DNA of 64,000 bases from Bubalus kerabau. Taxonomy: Eukaryota; Chordata; Mammalia; Artiodactyla; Bovidae. The position numbers were made by a program, and so were the translations under genes. Shown here piece after piece: positions 22,541 through 33,428 of the stretch. How positions within the stretch are numbered: the stretch's first letter is position 1; each line of letters opens with the position of its first letter. The DNA lies in assembly GCF_029407905.1 (NCBI RefSeq), contig NC_073646.1:17688001-17752000 (forward strand), in the 5' to 3' direction. The notes under the pieces are model-generated. The model made no database searches and was not told where the DNA came from. It worked only from the letters and a program-made list of their open reading frames with translations.

Positions 22541-23224
22541 AGGCTCAGAGCACAAGTTCTAACCTGCCTTCATGTGCCGTTACTCCAGCAACTGGTCAGT
22601 TTTCAAAGCCTCTGCAGTGTTATTACTATCTGCCCGTCACGTGCATCCCCCAGGGGCCAGCTCAGGACATGGTGGTCTACCCTGCGGTTCTGGTCTCAGT
22701 CTCTGATACACTGTGTGGGGTCATCTCCACTCCTGCACAGCCTGAGGATGAGTTTAGCAGTTCACACACAAGCTTACTGGATGGATCCCTTCTGGAGCTG
22801 CATCCTCTCTGCATCTTTCCCACTCTGGCTCCCAGGGATCCACTTTCAAGGCCCTCTGGCTAGAAAGCCGAGGCTCTAGTTTCTCCACTCTGCTGCTCAC
22901 TGCCCATGACCAGGTCTGGATGGAGCCAAGTGCCCACTGCCAGCTCCTCACATGCTTCCACCCCCAGGGCACTGCAGGCAACACAAGCTGGCCTGGTTCT
23001 GGCGCTGAGTCCACACAGCTTTAGTGTCCAGCCCTGGTTGCTGGACACTGTAGCTTCTGGCAGATGTGGGATGCTGGTGTTTAGGTGAGGAGTCAGATGC
23101 TGGGCTGAGCGGCTAACCTCAAAAGTGTCAGCGTTTTGATTCTCATGCACTTTGCAATGATTAGAACAGCAGGTATGAATTTCCAAGTGGTCATTTCTGG
23201 ATGGACAGGTCCACAAGCTGACCT
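22541..23224. other. No gene or repeat recognised
   Basis: Overlapping frames of 60-118 codons on both strands without domains. Confidence 0.4.
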
Positions 23225-23605
23225 GTGTTTAATTCCCATAATAGGAATGACATGCTGGATTTTACACAAGAGAAAGCTGAGATTCAAAGAGGTGGGGTAA
23301 TTTTCTTAAAGTCACACAGCTGGTTCACAATGGAGCCAAGGTTCAAACCCAAGTCTGGGTCATTCCAGGGTCCCCTCCTCTATGGCAGATCCATCCATCT
23401 CACCGTCATCATCATAATCAATCCGGTATTTATTGAGCAACACCTAAGTACAAGGCACTGCCCAAAGCTTTTTACCTGAACTGTTGAGACTGGAAGAAAC
23501 AGAGGAGGAACCTGAGGCTCAGAAGAGAGATCTCAATCGCCCAAGGTCACACGCACTTGCTGAGTGGTAAAGGTGATATCTGAACCAAATTGCACACTTC
23601 AATCC
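23225..23605 (-). mobile_element. Two MIR SINEs, antisense, in tandem
   Basis: First copy about 23225-23380 (attttacacaagagaaagct, aaagtcacacagctggttca). Second about 23425-23605 (gtatttattgagcaacacct, gaggaacctgaggctcagaa, cccaaggtcacacgcacttg). Confidence 0.7.
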
Positions 23606-24439
23606 ATACTCTGAGCAACCATCTCTCTAGGAGGCAGAGATGGGCCTGCTGCCCAGTGAGTAGGTCCAGGAGGGGAGAAGTCAGAGCATGCAGGAGGCTG
23701 CAGAGAGGAGGCAGAGCATAGGTGGGCCAAGGCCAGATGTTGGGGAACATCTGTACCCTGGAACAAATCCATGGCATCTCGATCTCAAGGGAGTTTCTGT
23801 CTCTCACTGAATGGTTATGCCCCTCTCAGACTGGCTTGCCCTCCTCTCCTCCACTGGAAAACTACTGCCTCATGTCCCAAACCCTGACACTTTTCCAGCA
23901 TGTCCTCTGGTACCCATTCAACTCTGAGGTCTTTCCAGGCAAGAGGGCGGCACACTGTGCTCCAGACCTCCCTTCTCATTCTCCTCTACGCCTCTCTACC
24001 CGTCTCATCTCACCAGCAGATTCAATTAACCAATTTGATGCTACAGCTGCAGAAAGCCAAGCAATTATGGAAAACAGACCAGGTGCCTTGGAACTCGCTC
24101 TCAGAGAGGGGTCTGGGAGGCCTCCAAGCAGACAGCGGGATGGGGAGGGAGGCAGAACAGGAAGGCAAATGCTTGCCAGTCCAGACTGCACAAGAGATCC
24201 ACGTGGGGAGCGCTGAAAGATACACCCACCCCATCCAAGATACAGGTGCTCCAGCTGATGTAGTTGCTCCGGGCCTGGGCATCAAGATATTTTTAAGACC
24301 CCACGTAATACTAACGTACAGATGGGGTTAGAAAATCTAATGATGTGCAGAGGTTAGGATCACTGCTGCAGAGTTTGATTCTTTCAACACAGACAGAAAG
24401 ATGGTCACTCACCCTAAAGCACTTCCTGGGTCTCTATGT
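23606..24439. other. No gene or repeat recognised
   Basis: Two overlapping plus frames (23722-24216, 23900-24331) in different phases, neither with a recognisable domain. Confidence 0.4.
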
Positions 24440-24596
24440 ATCTGCTCCCCAAAGTGTGGTCTGCAGACCTCAGCATCTGCATCACTTGGGCGCTGTCAGA
24501 AATGCAGAATCCCAGGCCCCACCCCAGATGGAGTCAGAATCTGCATTTTAACAAACCCCTGGTAGATGCCTGTGCATGTGAAAGTTTGAGGCACCA
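24440..24596 (-). mobile_element. MER5A hAT-Charlie element, antisense
   Basis: ccaaagtgtggtctgcagac, aatgcagaatcccaggcccc, atctgcattttaacaaaccc and gtgaaagtttgaggcacc give nearly the whole element. Confidence 0.8.
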
Positions 24597-25029
24597 AGTT
24601 TTCTAGTTTTAACTACAGACGCTGAGAGTTGGTAAAAGCTAGGAGTGTCAGTCATTGCCTGGTTTCCCTTCCCGGGTGCTGTGCAGCTGCTCAGAGCTGG
24701 TTATCACTGAAGGCTCCCTTTCTAAGCCTATGTACAGGTCAATTCCTGTAGCAGCTGCCTTGAGAAACTCTAGCAGGTTTGGGGGGTCAGCAGGGCACGG
24801 GTCTTCCCTGCTGACCCCTGGCAGGCCGTGAGCACCAGGCTGAAGTGTGAAGTCAGGCTCGGTTTCTCCTCCAGCCCTGCCTGACCTTGCCTCCCTCCCT
24901 ACACCCTACAGTTCCCAGCCCCCACGTTGCCTCCTCTCACTCCCCAGACTGGCTCGGGCACTCTGCAATAGGCCCTGCTCTCCGCCTCATAACCCTCAGA
25001 CCAATTCACAATGAGTTTGTACTGCTGTG
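24597..25029. other. No gene or repeat recognised
   Basis: C/T-rich in the second half; nothing assigned. Confidence 0.4.
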
Positions 25030-25118
25030 GCATTTGATTAATGTCCCTCTGCTAGAAGTAAGCTCCGTGAGAACATGTGTCATGAACGTCTGGTGGTCTA
25101 CTGAGTAAGGAGCATCTA

Positions 25119-25275
25119 GCAGCAGAGGATGAGATGGTTGGATGGCATCACCGACTCAGTGGACATGAATTTGAGCAAACTCCGGGAGATAGTGAAAGGC
25201 AGGGAAGCCTGGCATGCTGCAGTCCCTGGGGTCAGAGAGTCAGACATGATATACCGACTGAACAGCAACAGCACA
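25119..25275 (+). mobile_element. BovB 3' tip, sense, in L2-like sequence
   Basis: gcagaggatgagatggttgg through gaacagcaacagcac, an (AAC)n-class tail. The flanks (gtaagctccgtgagaacatg to the left, cacacagaatttgctc to the right) look like one L2 3' end separated by the insertion. Confidence 0.8.
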
Positions 25276-25300
25276 CAGAATTTGCTCAAAAAGAGTCTTT

Positions 25301-25804
25301 CAGTGGGGACTGATGCCTAGTTGGCTCCTGGCCCAGGGAGCTGGACCCTGCCTGCCCCCAGCTCTGGCATCAGAGGCCACCTGTAGGCAGTGGTGCCTAC
25401 TCCTGCTGCCCCCAGGTGCAGGGAACCTTTTCTTAGCTAACTGCTTCTTGACTACAGTCACCAGATGAGGTCGAGCTTTGAATGCTTTTCAGAAGGCCAG
25501 GCCAGAGGATCAGGACATGAACTTCAGTTACTTCTAATCTAGCAAGCACCCCAAAACTTCACCTCCAAGCAGACATACGGCCTTCTTCTGACACCAGGAA
25601 GGAGAGTGACTAGAAGAGAAAATACCCAACCCAGGTAAGTCTACAAAATAAGTGCTTCCTTCCCTTTTTGAGCTTTCCACAGAATCTCAGAGTCCAAACT
25701 GATAAAGTGGCTAGAACAAAGTATTTATTTATATATAATAACCCATCTTCTTTCAGAAGCTTTAAGATGGCATCTAGCTGCATAAATTTGGTGTCTGTCT
25801 AGTA
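25301..25804. other. No gene or repeat recognised
   Basis: Nothing assigned. Confidence 0.4.
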
Positions 25805-26040
25805 GTAATAATAGTAGCCAATACTTAAGGAGCACTTTCTCTGAGCCGAGCACCATTCTAAGCCTTCATATGTATTAATTCATTTTGGGCTTGACCACAA
25901 TCTACTGAAGTCAGGACCACTGTCCCCATTTTACAGATGAGGAAGCTGAGGCAAAGAGAAGCTGAGAAGAGTGCCAAGATCACAGAGTGAACCCTGGGAA
26001 TCTTGCTCAAGGATCTGGCCCCTAACCACTGTTCTAAACC
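25805..26040 (-). mobile_element. MIR SINE, antisense, near full length
   Basis: ataatagtagccaatactta, gagcaccattctaagccttc, cattttacagatgaggaagc and ctaaccactgttctaaacc. One of the clearer MIRs here. Confidence 0.85.
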
Positions 26041-26204
26041 CCTTAGAGAGGACAGTCTGTGAGGCTCTGGCCTCAGCCTCCAGGAACTACTAGGAAACCC
26101 TGGGGTTCTATGGAGCTTAAGCTGCATTTCTTATCTTCTTGCTTTTTAAAATTGTGGTAAAATGCATGTAACATAAAATTTACCATTTTAACCACTTTAA
26201 GGTA

Positions 26205-26427
26205 TGCGTGCACGCACAGTTGTTTCAGTCAAGTCTGACTCTTTGCAACCCTATGGATTGCAGCCCAGCAGCCTCCTCCATCCATGGGATTCTGCAGGCA
26301 AGAATACTGGAGTGGGTTGCCATGCCCTCCTCCAGGGGCTCTTCCCGACCCAGGGATTGAACTCGCGTCTCCTACATCTCCTGCACTGCTGGCGGACTTT
26401 TCACTGCTGAGCCATCCAGGAAGCCCC
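26205..26427 (-). mobile_element. Bov-tA SINE, antisense
   Basis: agtctgactctttgcaaccc tail complement to gagccatccaggaagcccc head complement. 6-base TSD aaggta at 26199-26204 and 26428-26433. Confidence 0.9.
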
Positions 26428-26673
26428 AAGGTACACAGTGGCATTAAGACAATCCACATGGTGCAGCCATCACCACCATCCATCTCCAGAATCTTTACAT
26501 GCTCCCAAACTAAAATTCTCTACCCATTAAACACTAACTTTCCATTCTCCCCTCCCCTCCACCCCTGATAACCTATGCTGCTTTCTGTCTCTTATCAGTT
26601 TGATTACTCTAAGTACTTCATATAAGGGGAATGATACAGTATTTGTCCTTTTGTATCTGGCTTATTACTTAGC

Positions 26674-26795
26674 AATGGCACCCCACTCCAGTACTCTTGC
26701 CTGGAAAATCCCATGGATGGAGGAGCCTGGTAGGCTGCAGTCCATGGCGTTGCTAAGAGTCGGACACGACTGAGCGACTTCACTTTCACTTTCAC
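26674..26795 (+). mobile_element. BOV-A monomer SINE, sense
   Basis: A single BOV-A unit beginning aatggcaccccactccagta and ending in ttcactttcactttcac, with perfect 11-base TSD tattacttagc at 26663-26673 and 26796-26806. It lacks the second monomer and the (AGC)n tail. Confidence 0.9.
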
Positions 26796-27135
26796 TATTA
26801 CTTAGCATAATGTCCTCTAGGCTCACTCATGTTGGAGCATGTATCAGTTTCCCTTCTTTTAAGGCTGAGCAACATGCCACTGTATGTATACACCACATTC
26901 TGTTCATCCATTTATGCACCCATCAGTGGACACTTAGGTTGGCCACTCCTCAACTCCCACCCCTCCTCCTCTGCTCTTTTTAGCTGTTGTGAATAAGGCT
27001 GCTATGAACACGAGTGTGCAAATGTCTTGAATTCTGCTTTCAATTCTTTTGGGCATATACTCAGAAGCAGAAATGCTGGATCATATGGCAATTCTATTTT
27101 TAATTTTTCAAAGAGCTGTTATCAAGCTACATTTC

Positions 27136-27664
27136 TTTTTTTCTTTCCTTTCTTTTTAGCTCCTACTTCCAATAACAGCCCAGTAACCTCAGTGGCCAAC
27201 TCCATTTTACTTTCTAGAAGGTCTCTGGAACACACGCTGCTGTCTCAGGAATCAAAAAGCCATTTCCCCTCTCTTTTCTTTTAAACTTCAGCTGCAAAAA
27301 TTACCTGATTGAAAACTGCTGAAGAACCTCATCCCACACAGGAACGAACTGCTCAGAAAGTCCAGCCCACCGGCTAATTACAGGCTTTTACCAGGATTCT
27401 CCACAAACGCTTAAATTGCAGATCAACCTTCCCTTTGTTAGGAAGTGTTTGGAAACATGCTAATGGGCTGGGTTTCAGATCCTTAGCCTGGAGGTGACAG
27501 CTCTTTCCCCAGCGGATAAATAAAGCAAGTTAGAACCTCATGGATTCGAATTCCGGAGAGTCACAGTTTTGCTGAGATAGCTCCCAGCTCAAATCCACAT
27601 TTCTCTATTATTCCAGCTGGTGGTCTTTCTGCAAATGCCACCCCAGAGGGGATTTTCACTCAAA
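27136..27664. other. No gene or repeat recognised
   Basis: Non-repetitive to my eye and so a candidate for unique intronic sequence. Nothing functional identified. Confidence 0.4.
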
Positions 27665-27855
27665 ACTGTGGTTCGGAACCCTGACTGAGCATTAGAAATA
27701 TCTAGGGTGCTTTAAAATACAGATATTTCTAAAGAGCCCAGGACCCCAGCTAACCTAGCTGAACCAGAGTCTCTGTGGTGGGATCTGGCCACTGGCAGCA
27801 GGTGAAAACTCCCATCTGATTCCAAAGCGCAGCCAGGCTTGAGACTCCCTCGCTT
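27665..27855. mobile_element. MER5B-like hAT-Charlie element
   Basis: Opposed ends gtggttcggaaccctgactg and gccaggcttgagactccct, with core gaaccagagtctctgtggtg. Confidence 0.65.
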
Positions 27856-28139
27856 AGGGGGACACAGAAGTCTGCAATCCTTCCTACCCTACAAAGAATA
27901 TTTTCAATGGGCTTTTAACCTGAAAAACCTGAGCTAAGGCCTTTAAAGGAGAGAAGTGGGTTTTCCACGAATGGAGAGTACAGGCCTTGTCTGATGGCCA
28001 CAGACGAGAACAGCCCCCTGGAGCTGGGGGTGGAGGGTGTCAAAGCAGGGATGTAGGGTATGGCTGGGGTGGGGGATGGGAGTGCCGCTATGGTTTTGAG
28101 ACTTCGGCCGTATGGGCTTCACATATGGGATTTAAAGTG

Positions 28140-28255
28140 GCTCAAAAAATAAATAGACTCAAGTCAATGTATGGCAAAACCAATACAATATTGTAAAGTA
28201 AAATAAATAAATAAATAAACAGAAGAATAAATAAATAAATAAATAAACTCAGAAC
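28140..28255 (+). mobile_element. L1_BT 3' tail with (AAAT)n
   Basis: aagtcaatgtatggcaaaac and caatacaatattgtaaagta are a common ruminant L1 terminus, followed by interrupted AAAT repeats from about 28200, probably length-polymorphic. Confidence 0.7.
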
Positions 28256-28721
28256 TGTATGCAATTATTTTCTGTCCTCCGGGGAGGGTCCTGCAGAGTT
28301 CCTCTCACAGGCTCTGATGCTCTGTCACACACTTCCATCCCTGCTCCTTGGCTTTTTATCCTAGTCTGCCACATGATGGTATATGATGTAGTTATTAAAA
28401 ATAAGGACTTAGATCCATCCATATCTGCATTGACCTGGAGGGACTGAACACACTGTTCCTGAAACAGGAGCAAGTTTCAGAATGACATCCACAGAATGGT
28501 CCAGAAACTTTCACAAGAGAGCAGAGATTGCTAAATACACAGTTTTGGAATTAATGAATAACTCTTTAAAAGAACTGACTCTTCCATATGTGGATGACAT
28601 TTGCGTGAACAAGGAGAAAAGTGTGGAGTGGGACACACCAGGTGGTGACTTCAGGGAGAAGGGCCTGGAAGGAGGTGAGGAAGAGAGTATGATTTCCTGA
28701 GGGCTGAGGGCTTGATCTGCG
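28256..28721. other. No gene or repeat recognised
   Basis: Opposed short frames of 72-74 codons without domains; nothing assigned. Confidence 0.4.
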
Positions 28722-28905
28722 CTTGACACAGTGCTTAGCAGTGATTACGAATGGATCTCTTTTAATCTAGGTAATAGTCCTTTGAGGTCTCCTTGTATGG
28801 TTTCCCTGTTTTACAGATAAGAGAACTGAAACACACAGATCTTGCCCAAGGCCACAAAGGACCCAAGCTATGCAGTGCACCCCTCTGTTCTTCTGATTCT
28901 CCATT
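28722..28905 (-). mobile_element. MIR SINE, antisense
   Basis: acacagtgcttagcagtgat, ctgttttacagataagagaa and cttgcccaaggccacaaagg. Confidence 0.75.
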
Positions 28906-29609
28906 CATACACTTCCTTCAGTTGTATCACTCACAACGATGTGATATTTTGGTCATAAAATTTTAAGTAAAATATAAAAGTGTCAGGACTTTCCACATGG
29001 GCTCTCACAATGCCCCATTCCCCCAATCCCTTCCTGATCTAAACATGCAATAGGTCCTTTATTCTCAGGAGGGAGGGAGGAGTCGTATTCCATGCTTGGA
29101 TCCAGTCTTGGTTCAATATGGCTCCCACTGCCTGCTCGCCACCTTTAAGGAGTCGATGGAATCCCTGTCTTCTGTCTTGACCTGAAACACTGTGGAGAGC
29201 GAGGTCCCAGTTTGTTGGTAACTCAATCTGGACAGAAGCCATCACAGGTTCTATCAGAAATCATTACCTCTGCTAGGGCAGGCGGCCCTGATTGGATGCA
29301 GACTCTCGGGGTGACAGGTCTTGACAAACCCCAGACCAGCCTGCCTGGAGGGGTCTTGGAGCATGGAATATCTGCAGTCTTGTGGATGAGAGGCAATAAG
29401 GTTGTTCAGTGGAAGGACTGCATGCAAGGATTTTTCAGTTACGGCCTGCTTTCTCGGGAGACCTGTAAGCCAAGGATTCTAGACTGGATCTAAACAGATG
29501 ATGGTTTCCAATTAGTCTGGAGCAAGACTCCTCAAAATATGAGGTCAGATCCCTAATGCCCTCATGACCTTGGTGCTTGAGGAAATGCAGAGCCCTTGAT
29601 CTTAGGAGC
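28906..29609. other. No gene or repeat recognised
   Basis: Nothing assigned. A 93-codon plus frame at 29212-29493 has no domain. Confidence 0.4.
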
Positions 29610-29815
29610 TAGCAAGACCAGAGCTTGAATCCTGTCTACCAGCTGGAGCTCCTGGGTCGATTGCTCATGTTTTAAGCCTCAGCTGCTTGCCCTGTAAATT
29701 GATGAGGATGATGATGACTTGACAGGGTGGACTATGATGAATATTAGCAATGATACAGGTGAAGTCTGTGAAAAGGACACAGGAATTAGTAACCATTACT
29801 TCTATTAAATCTATG
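29610..29815 (+). mobile_element. MIR SINE, sense, diverged
   Basis: agcaagaccagagcttgaat, ttaagcctcagctgcttgcc and tattagcaatgatacaggtg align to MIR with gaps. Confidence 0.55.
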
Positions 29816-29839
29816 TTGTGGTGGTGGATGAGGGCAGCT

Positions 29840-30412
29840 TCTAAATGGCTTCAGTGATCCTTACCTCCCAGTATCCACACCCTTGTATAATCCCCGCCTC
29901 TTGAATGTGAGCTGGACCTAGTGAGTTGCTTCTAATGAGTGGAATATGGCAAAAGTGATAGGTTGTCACTTCCAAGACTAGGTTACAAAAGGACTATAGC
30001 TTCCCTCTTGCCCATCCTCTCTTACCCCTTCATTTGCCCACTTTAAGCCAGTTGCCATATTGTAAGTTGCGCTATGAAGCAGACCATGTGGTAAGTAACT
30101 GGGCAAGGTCACTGGCCAACATCCAGGAAGGACCTGAGGCCCCAAGCCAACATTCTGCAAGGAACTGAATCCTGCCAACAACTATGTGAAGAAGATTGAA
30201 AACAGATCCCCACCCGATCTTCAGGTGAGCCTTCAGATGAGACTGAAGCCCAAGCCAATACCTTAACGGCAGCCCTGTCAGAGAACCTCAGCCAGAAGCA
30301 CCGAGCAAAGCTATGCCTGGATTCTTGACCCACAGCAAATATGAGATAATAAATATTGATTGTTTTAAACCACTAAAGTTTGGGGTGATTTTGCAGCAAT
30401 AGATAACCAATA
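29840..30412 (+). mobile_element. MLT1-type (ERVL-MaLR) LTR, sense
   Basis: tgatccttacctcccagtat, tgtgagctggacctagtgag, aatatggcaaaagtgatagg, aactgaatcctgccaacaac and the 3' end gcagcaatagataaccaatac fit an MLT1-class solitary LTR. An AATAAA lies just inside the end (30349). No internal viral genes. Confidence 0.7.
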
Positions 30413-30476
30413 CATCCTGGAAACAGTAGATTAAATTATACTTTGGAAACAATAGATTCAGCCAGAGTGTGGCACC

Positions 30477-30795
30477 TGAAGTCTTTACTTAAATGCCATG
30501 TCCTCTGGGAAGCCTTTCAAAATCCTCCTCTCTGAGTTAGGTGATCATATTTTCTTATGTTTCCCTACTAGACCATAAGCTACTTGAATCATCATATCAT
30601 CAAAGCTCTCATAGTACTTAGGATTATCTCAAAGTCATAAGTCACTTCATCTTCACAACAAACCTATGAAACAAGTACTATTATTGCCCACATTTTGTAG
30701 ATGACAGAAACTGAAGCTCAGAGAGGCTAAGTAACTTGCCTAAGACTTTAGTAATTATGTGGAAGTGCCAGGAAATCTGGCTTCAAAATTCACAT
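30477..30795. mobile_element. L2 fragment (sense) followed by MIR (antisense)
   Basis: 30477-30640: gggaagcctttcaaaatcct, ctactagaccataagctact (L2 3' end). 30640-30795: tcttcacaacaaacctatga, aactgaagctcagagaggct (MIR complement). About 190 bases from the SYT17 donor. Confidence 0.65.
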
Positions 30796-30983
30796 TTGCA
30801 ATGATTATACTTTGTGGTTCTATAAATCTTTTCCAAATTCACAAATGGTGAGTTCAAACCCAGGCAGCTAAACACCAGACATGAAGTTCTTAAATATCAC
30901 CCTCTCGAGATCACCTTCTATCCCTAGGACAATACGTTGAATATGTCTCACCTGTAGTTCTCAATGTCTGGAACACTACCTAC

Positions 30984-31139
30984 CTGTAAACACTAGGCTG
31001 GCATTTTCCAGTTCTTCTTGGGGAACTTTGAAGCTGAAGGATTCATTGTAAAAGGGATCAATTGTGCCTCTTAAGAAGGATGTCTTCTTTGTTTTCACAA
31101 GCTTGAGTCCATGTACCAGCTGAATTTTCACAAATGGGT
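30984..31139 (-). CDS. SYT17: SYT17 internal exon, middle of C2B domain
   Basis: This exon follows the one at 32836-32956. Two bases complete an Asp codon, then 51 codons and one base follow (156 bases). It reads DPFVKIQLVHGLKLVKTKKT, then SFLRGTIDPFYNESFSF, and ends ENASLVFT. These are the SDPF part of calcium loop 1, the basic KLVKTKK strand that in C2B domains contacts acidic lipid or SNAREs, and the conserved NPxYNESFxF-type strand, here DPFYNESFSF. The acceptor is ctattctcag and the donor GTAGGTAG. Both boundaries are phase 1. The remaining C2B part, with calcium loop 3 and the C-terminus, lies on a terminal exon I could not find between 1 and 30983. Loop 3 of SYT17 is known to lack the usual acidic residues, so calcium-independent function is expected but cannot be checked here. 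No frameshift or stop. Confidence 0.95.
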
Positions 31140-31164
31140 CTGAGAATAGAGTGTTGGAGATCAT

Positions 31165-31320
31165 GAAACCCAATCCATCCATTTACCTAACTTTCCAACC
31201 ATTTGACCCAGTGACCTACCCATTCTTTCATCTTTCATCAGTCCATCCATTCCAGGTTTCCACTCCTTCTTTCATTCATCCATTTCCCCATCTATCCACA
31301 TATTTTTTTCTTTTTCCCAC
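31165..31320. repeat. CCAT-rich low-complexity tract
   Basis: Repeated atccatcc, ttcattcatccattt and similar pyrimidine-rich motifs just upstream of the minus-strand acceptor at 31140. Confidence 0.75.
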
Positions 31321-31364
31321 CCACCTTCTTCTCTGCTCACCCTTTTCTCTCTTTCTCTAGACAT

Positions 31365-31805
31365 GCAAGATTTACTGAGCTCCCCGCATGTGTCAGGCAT
31401 TGTGTTCATTTTACAGATGAAGAAACTGAGAACTCAAATAGGAAATGATTTGCATTAAGATAAGGCTAGTGAAAGAATAGCTAGATCCAGAGCCTGTCCT
31501 AGTTTTTCTGCCCTTAGAAGCCCATCATCATGTCAGTGAGCCCAAAGCCCATACAGGGGAAAATAGAGATGGCAGAATTATAACTATTATTCTTAGATCA
31601 CTTTACAGCTTACAAAGAAATTCATGTACATTATCTAATTTTATGTTTGTCTAAACAACCCAATGAGATAAATGCTGTTATCTCAATTTTTCAGATGGAG
31701 AATTGAGGTTTATAGAGGTTAAGTAACTTCCCCAAGGCCACATCATTTATAAGAAGTAGAACTAGGATTTGATTCCAGGCAGTTTTACTCAGGAGCCCTT
31801 AATCA
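31365..31805 (-). mobile_element. Two MIR SINEs, antisense, in tandem
   Basis: 31365-31530: gtgtcaggcattgtgttcat, tttacagatgaagaaactga. 31575-31805: cttagatcactttacagctt, agatggagaattgaggttta, gaggttaagtaacttcccca. Intronic in SYT17. Confidence 0.75.
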
Positions 31806-32315
31806 TCCTATCATACTGACTCTCCCACTATGGTGAATCTGAAACTCTCCAGCTTTAATACCATTCCCTCCACTGGCCCCTTCAAAATCTGTTTTTAATA
31901 TGTGGTTTTTGAGAATACAAGTTGTCTTCTAAATTCAGCTGTCACTTTATGGCAAAAGTAATTTATTTTAGCTATTGCACTTAGAAAAGACTATATTTCC
32001 ACCACTGAGCTGAAGAGATCCCAGCAACCATGACTGCTTTCATAATATCCTTTGCTGTCCTGGGAAAGCTACATAAGGAGGGAATGTAATCTGTTCTATT
32101 TCATTAAAAGTCACGTTCAAATTGGTGTGTTATAGACACTTGAAATACAGCAGTGTTTTCGGAGCTGGCATTTATAAAGACGTATGCTACATTTGAAATG
32201 AGCTAGAAAAAGAACCTCAGAGGGTGTCCACTGGTCTCACGGACTAGAAAGCATCGTCAGTGCTCACTACCGCCACCTGGAGCATGGTGTCTCCACTGCA
32301 GGCATAGCATCTGGA

Positions 32316-32507
32316 AAGAGAACGTGGCTCTCTCATGAACCACTCTTTGCAACCCCATGGACTATGCAGTCCATGGAATGAATTCTCCAGGCCGGAATAC
32401 TGGAGTGGGTAGCCTTTCCCTTCTCCAGGGAATCTTCCTGACCCAGGAATCGAACCAGGGTCTGCTGCATTGCAGGCAGATTCTTTATCAGCTGAGCTAC
32501 CAGGGAA
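32316..32507 (-). mobile_element. Bov-tA SINE in SYT17 intron, same strand as gene
   Basis: aaccactctttgcaacccca tail complement to gagctaccagggaagc head complement. 14-base TSD gcatagcatctgga at 32302-32315 and 32508-32521 (its first three bases may belong to the element). It lies 328 bases from the SYT17 donor at 32835. Confidence 0.9.
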
Positions 32508-32835
32508 GCATAGCATCTGGACAGGCAAGTAACTTCCTCCAGGCTGCATGTGTACAAGGAGGATCTAGATTTCAATAGTTATCACACCTGGTCTTGATCA
32601 AACCCCCACTTCAAATGGAATGGTATCATTTACCTGCCTCATCCCAAATGATCAGACATCTGATCATTTATTTTATCTTTTGAACTAACAGACTAGATCT
32701 GGATACTATTTTATCCTCAGAAGGTCCTATTAATTAACAGCATCCAGGATGCAGAAAAAGAAAATCAGGTCCCTTGTGTCAAACAAACATAGACGCCTTG
32801 TTAAAGCAATGGCAGAAGGAGGGGCCACACTGTAC

Positions 32836-32956
32836 CTGAACCTTGGCTCACATCTGTCTGAAGAAGTTGCTTGGCTCGAATGACGTCAACATTCAGCCTC
32901 CCAGCACTCGGGAGATAATTCAGTGACAGAAGCAGCTCCCCGAGTTCTACCTCATT
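32836..32956 (-). CDS. SYT17: SYT17 internal exon, first half of C2B domain
   Basis: SYT17 (B/K protein) is an atypical synaptotagmin with no transmembrane segment. It attaches to membranes through an N-terminal cysteine cluster, is reported on Golgi and endosomal membranes, and is linked to neurite outgrowth. The exon encodes 40 codons plus one base, starting NEVELGELLLSLNYLPSAG and ending LLQTDVSQGS. This covers the C2A-C2B junction, the first C2B strands and calcium loop 1; the loop Asp in QTDV is present. On the minus strand the acceptor reads ctttctccacag before AATGAG, and the donor is GTACAG after GGTTCAG. The exon starts in phase 0 and ends after one base of an Asp codon completed by the next exon at 31139. 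Flanking sequence is non-coding. The match to the remembered SYT17 protein is near identical and no other family member fits as well. The exon is intact. Confidence 0.95.
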
Positions 32957-33204
32957 CTGTGGAGAAAGGATATAATCAGGAAGTTGCATTTTTCTTGTAT
33001 TTCTTTTGCACCTCTCATGCAGGAAATTGATTCCAGCAGCTCACAAATGGACTTCTATGGGTGGATCAGCTGACAGAAGGTACCTCTTTTTCTGAGTTAT
33101 TTTAGCCTCTTTCCCCAATTATTTTCTTCCATCCATCTCAGAAAGTTTGTTCTGCTTTTAGAATATTTAAGAGCAGCAACAACATAGTAAGAACAAAAGC
33201 ATCA

Positions 33205-33428
33205 ATAATGATAATAAATAAATGCCACATGCCAAGTACTGTGCTGAGTACTTTACATGAAATTATTAGTTCAATCTTCACATTTAACAGAAGAGGAAAC
33301 TGAGGCTTGGAGGAGACAGAGGCTCAGAAACATGTCCCAGGCCACAGAGCTAGAGAGTGGTAGTTCTGACACTTGGACCTAGGGAGGCTGATTCCAGACT
33401 CTCTGGCCACTGTGCTATTCTGCCTCCC
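33205..33428 (-). mobile_element. MIR SINE, antisense, near full length
   Basis: atgccaagtactgtgctgag, agaagaggaaactgaggctt, ggccacagagctagagagtg. About 250 bases upstream of the SYT17 acceptor. Confidence 0.8.

Larger units (their letters stand above)
26134..27135 (-). mobile_element. L1M LINE 3' end, antisense, with two SINE insertions
   Basis: aaaattgtggtaaaatgcat, aaaatttaccattttaacca, ccatcaccaccatccatctc, tggcttattacttagc and ttcttttgggcatatactca are the antisense L1M 3' end in collinear order. Interrupted by SINEs at 26205-26427 and 26674-26795. Confidence 0.85.
31140..32835 (-). other. SYT17: SYT17 intron between the two C2B exons
   Basis: This 1,696-base intron has GT donor (32835-32834) and AG acceptor (31141-31140) signals on the minus strand. 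It carries a CCAT-rich tract, two old MIRs (31365-31530, 31575-31805) and one young Bov-tA SINE (32316-32507). From 31806 to 32315 nothing is recognisable. It is by far the shorter of the three introns touched by this window. Confidence 0.9.

Noticed and set aside
23722..24331. 164- and 143-codon overlapping plus frames
   Set aside because: Different frames over the same DNA with no recognisable domain or conserved motif.
1..30983. Terminal SYT17 exon (rest of C2B, C-terminus)
   Set aside because: Scanned the minus-strand translations for the expected FIGRIVIG-type strand and the tryptophan-containing C-terminal helix. None found, so it is probably outside the window; a tblastn would settle it.
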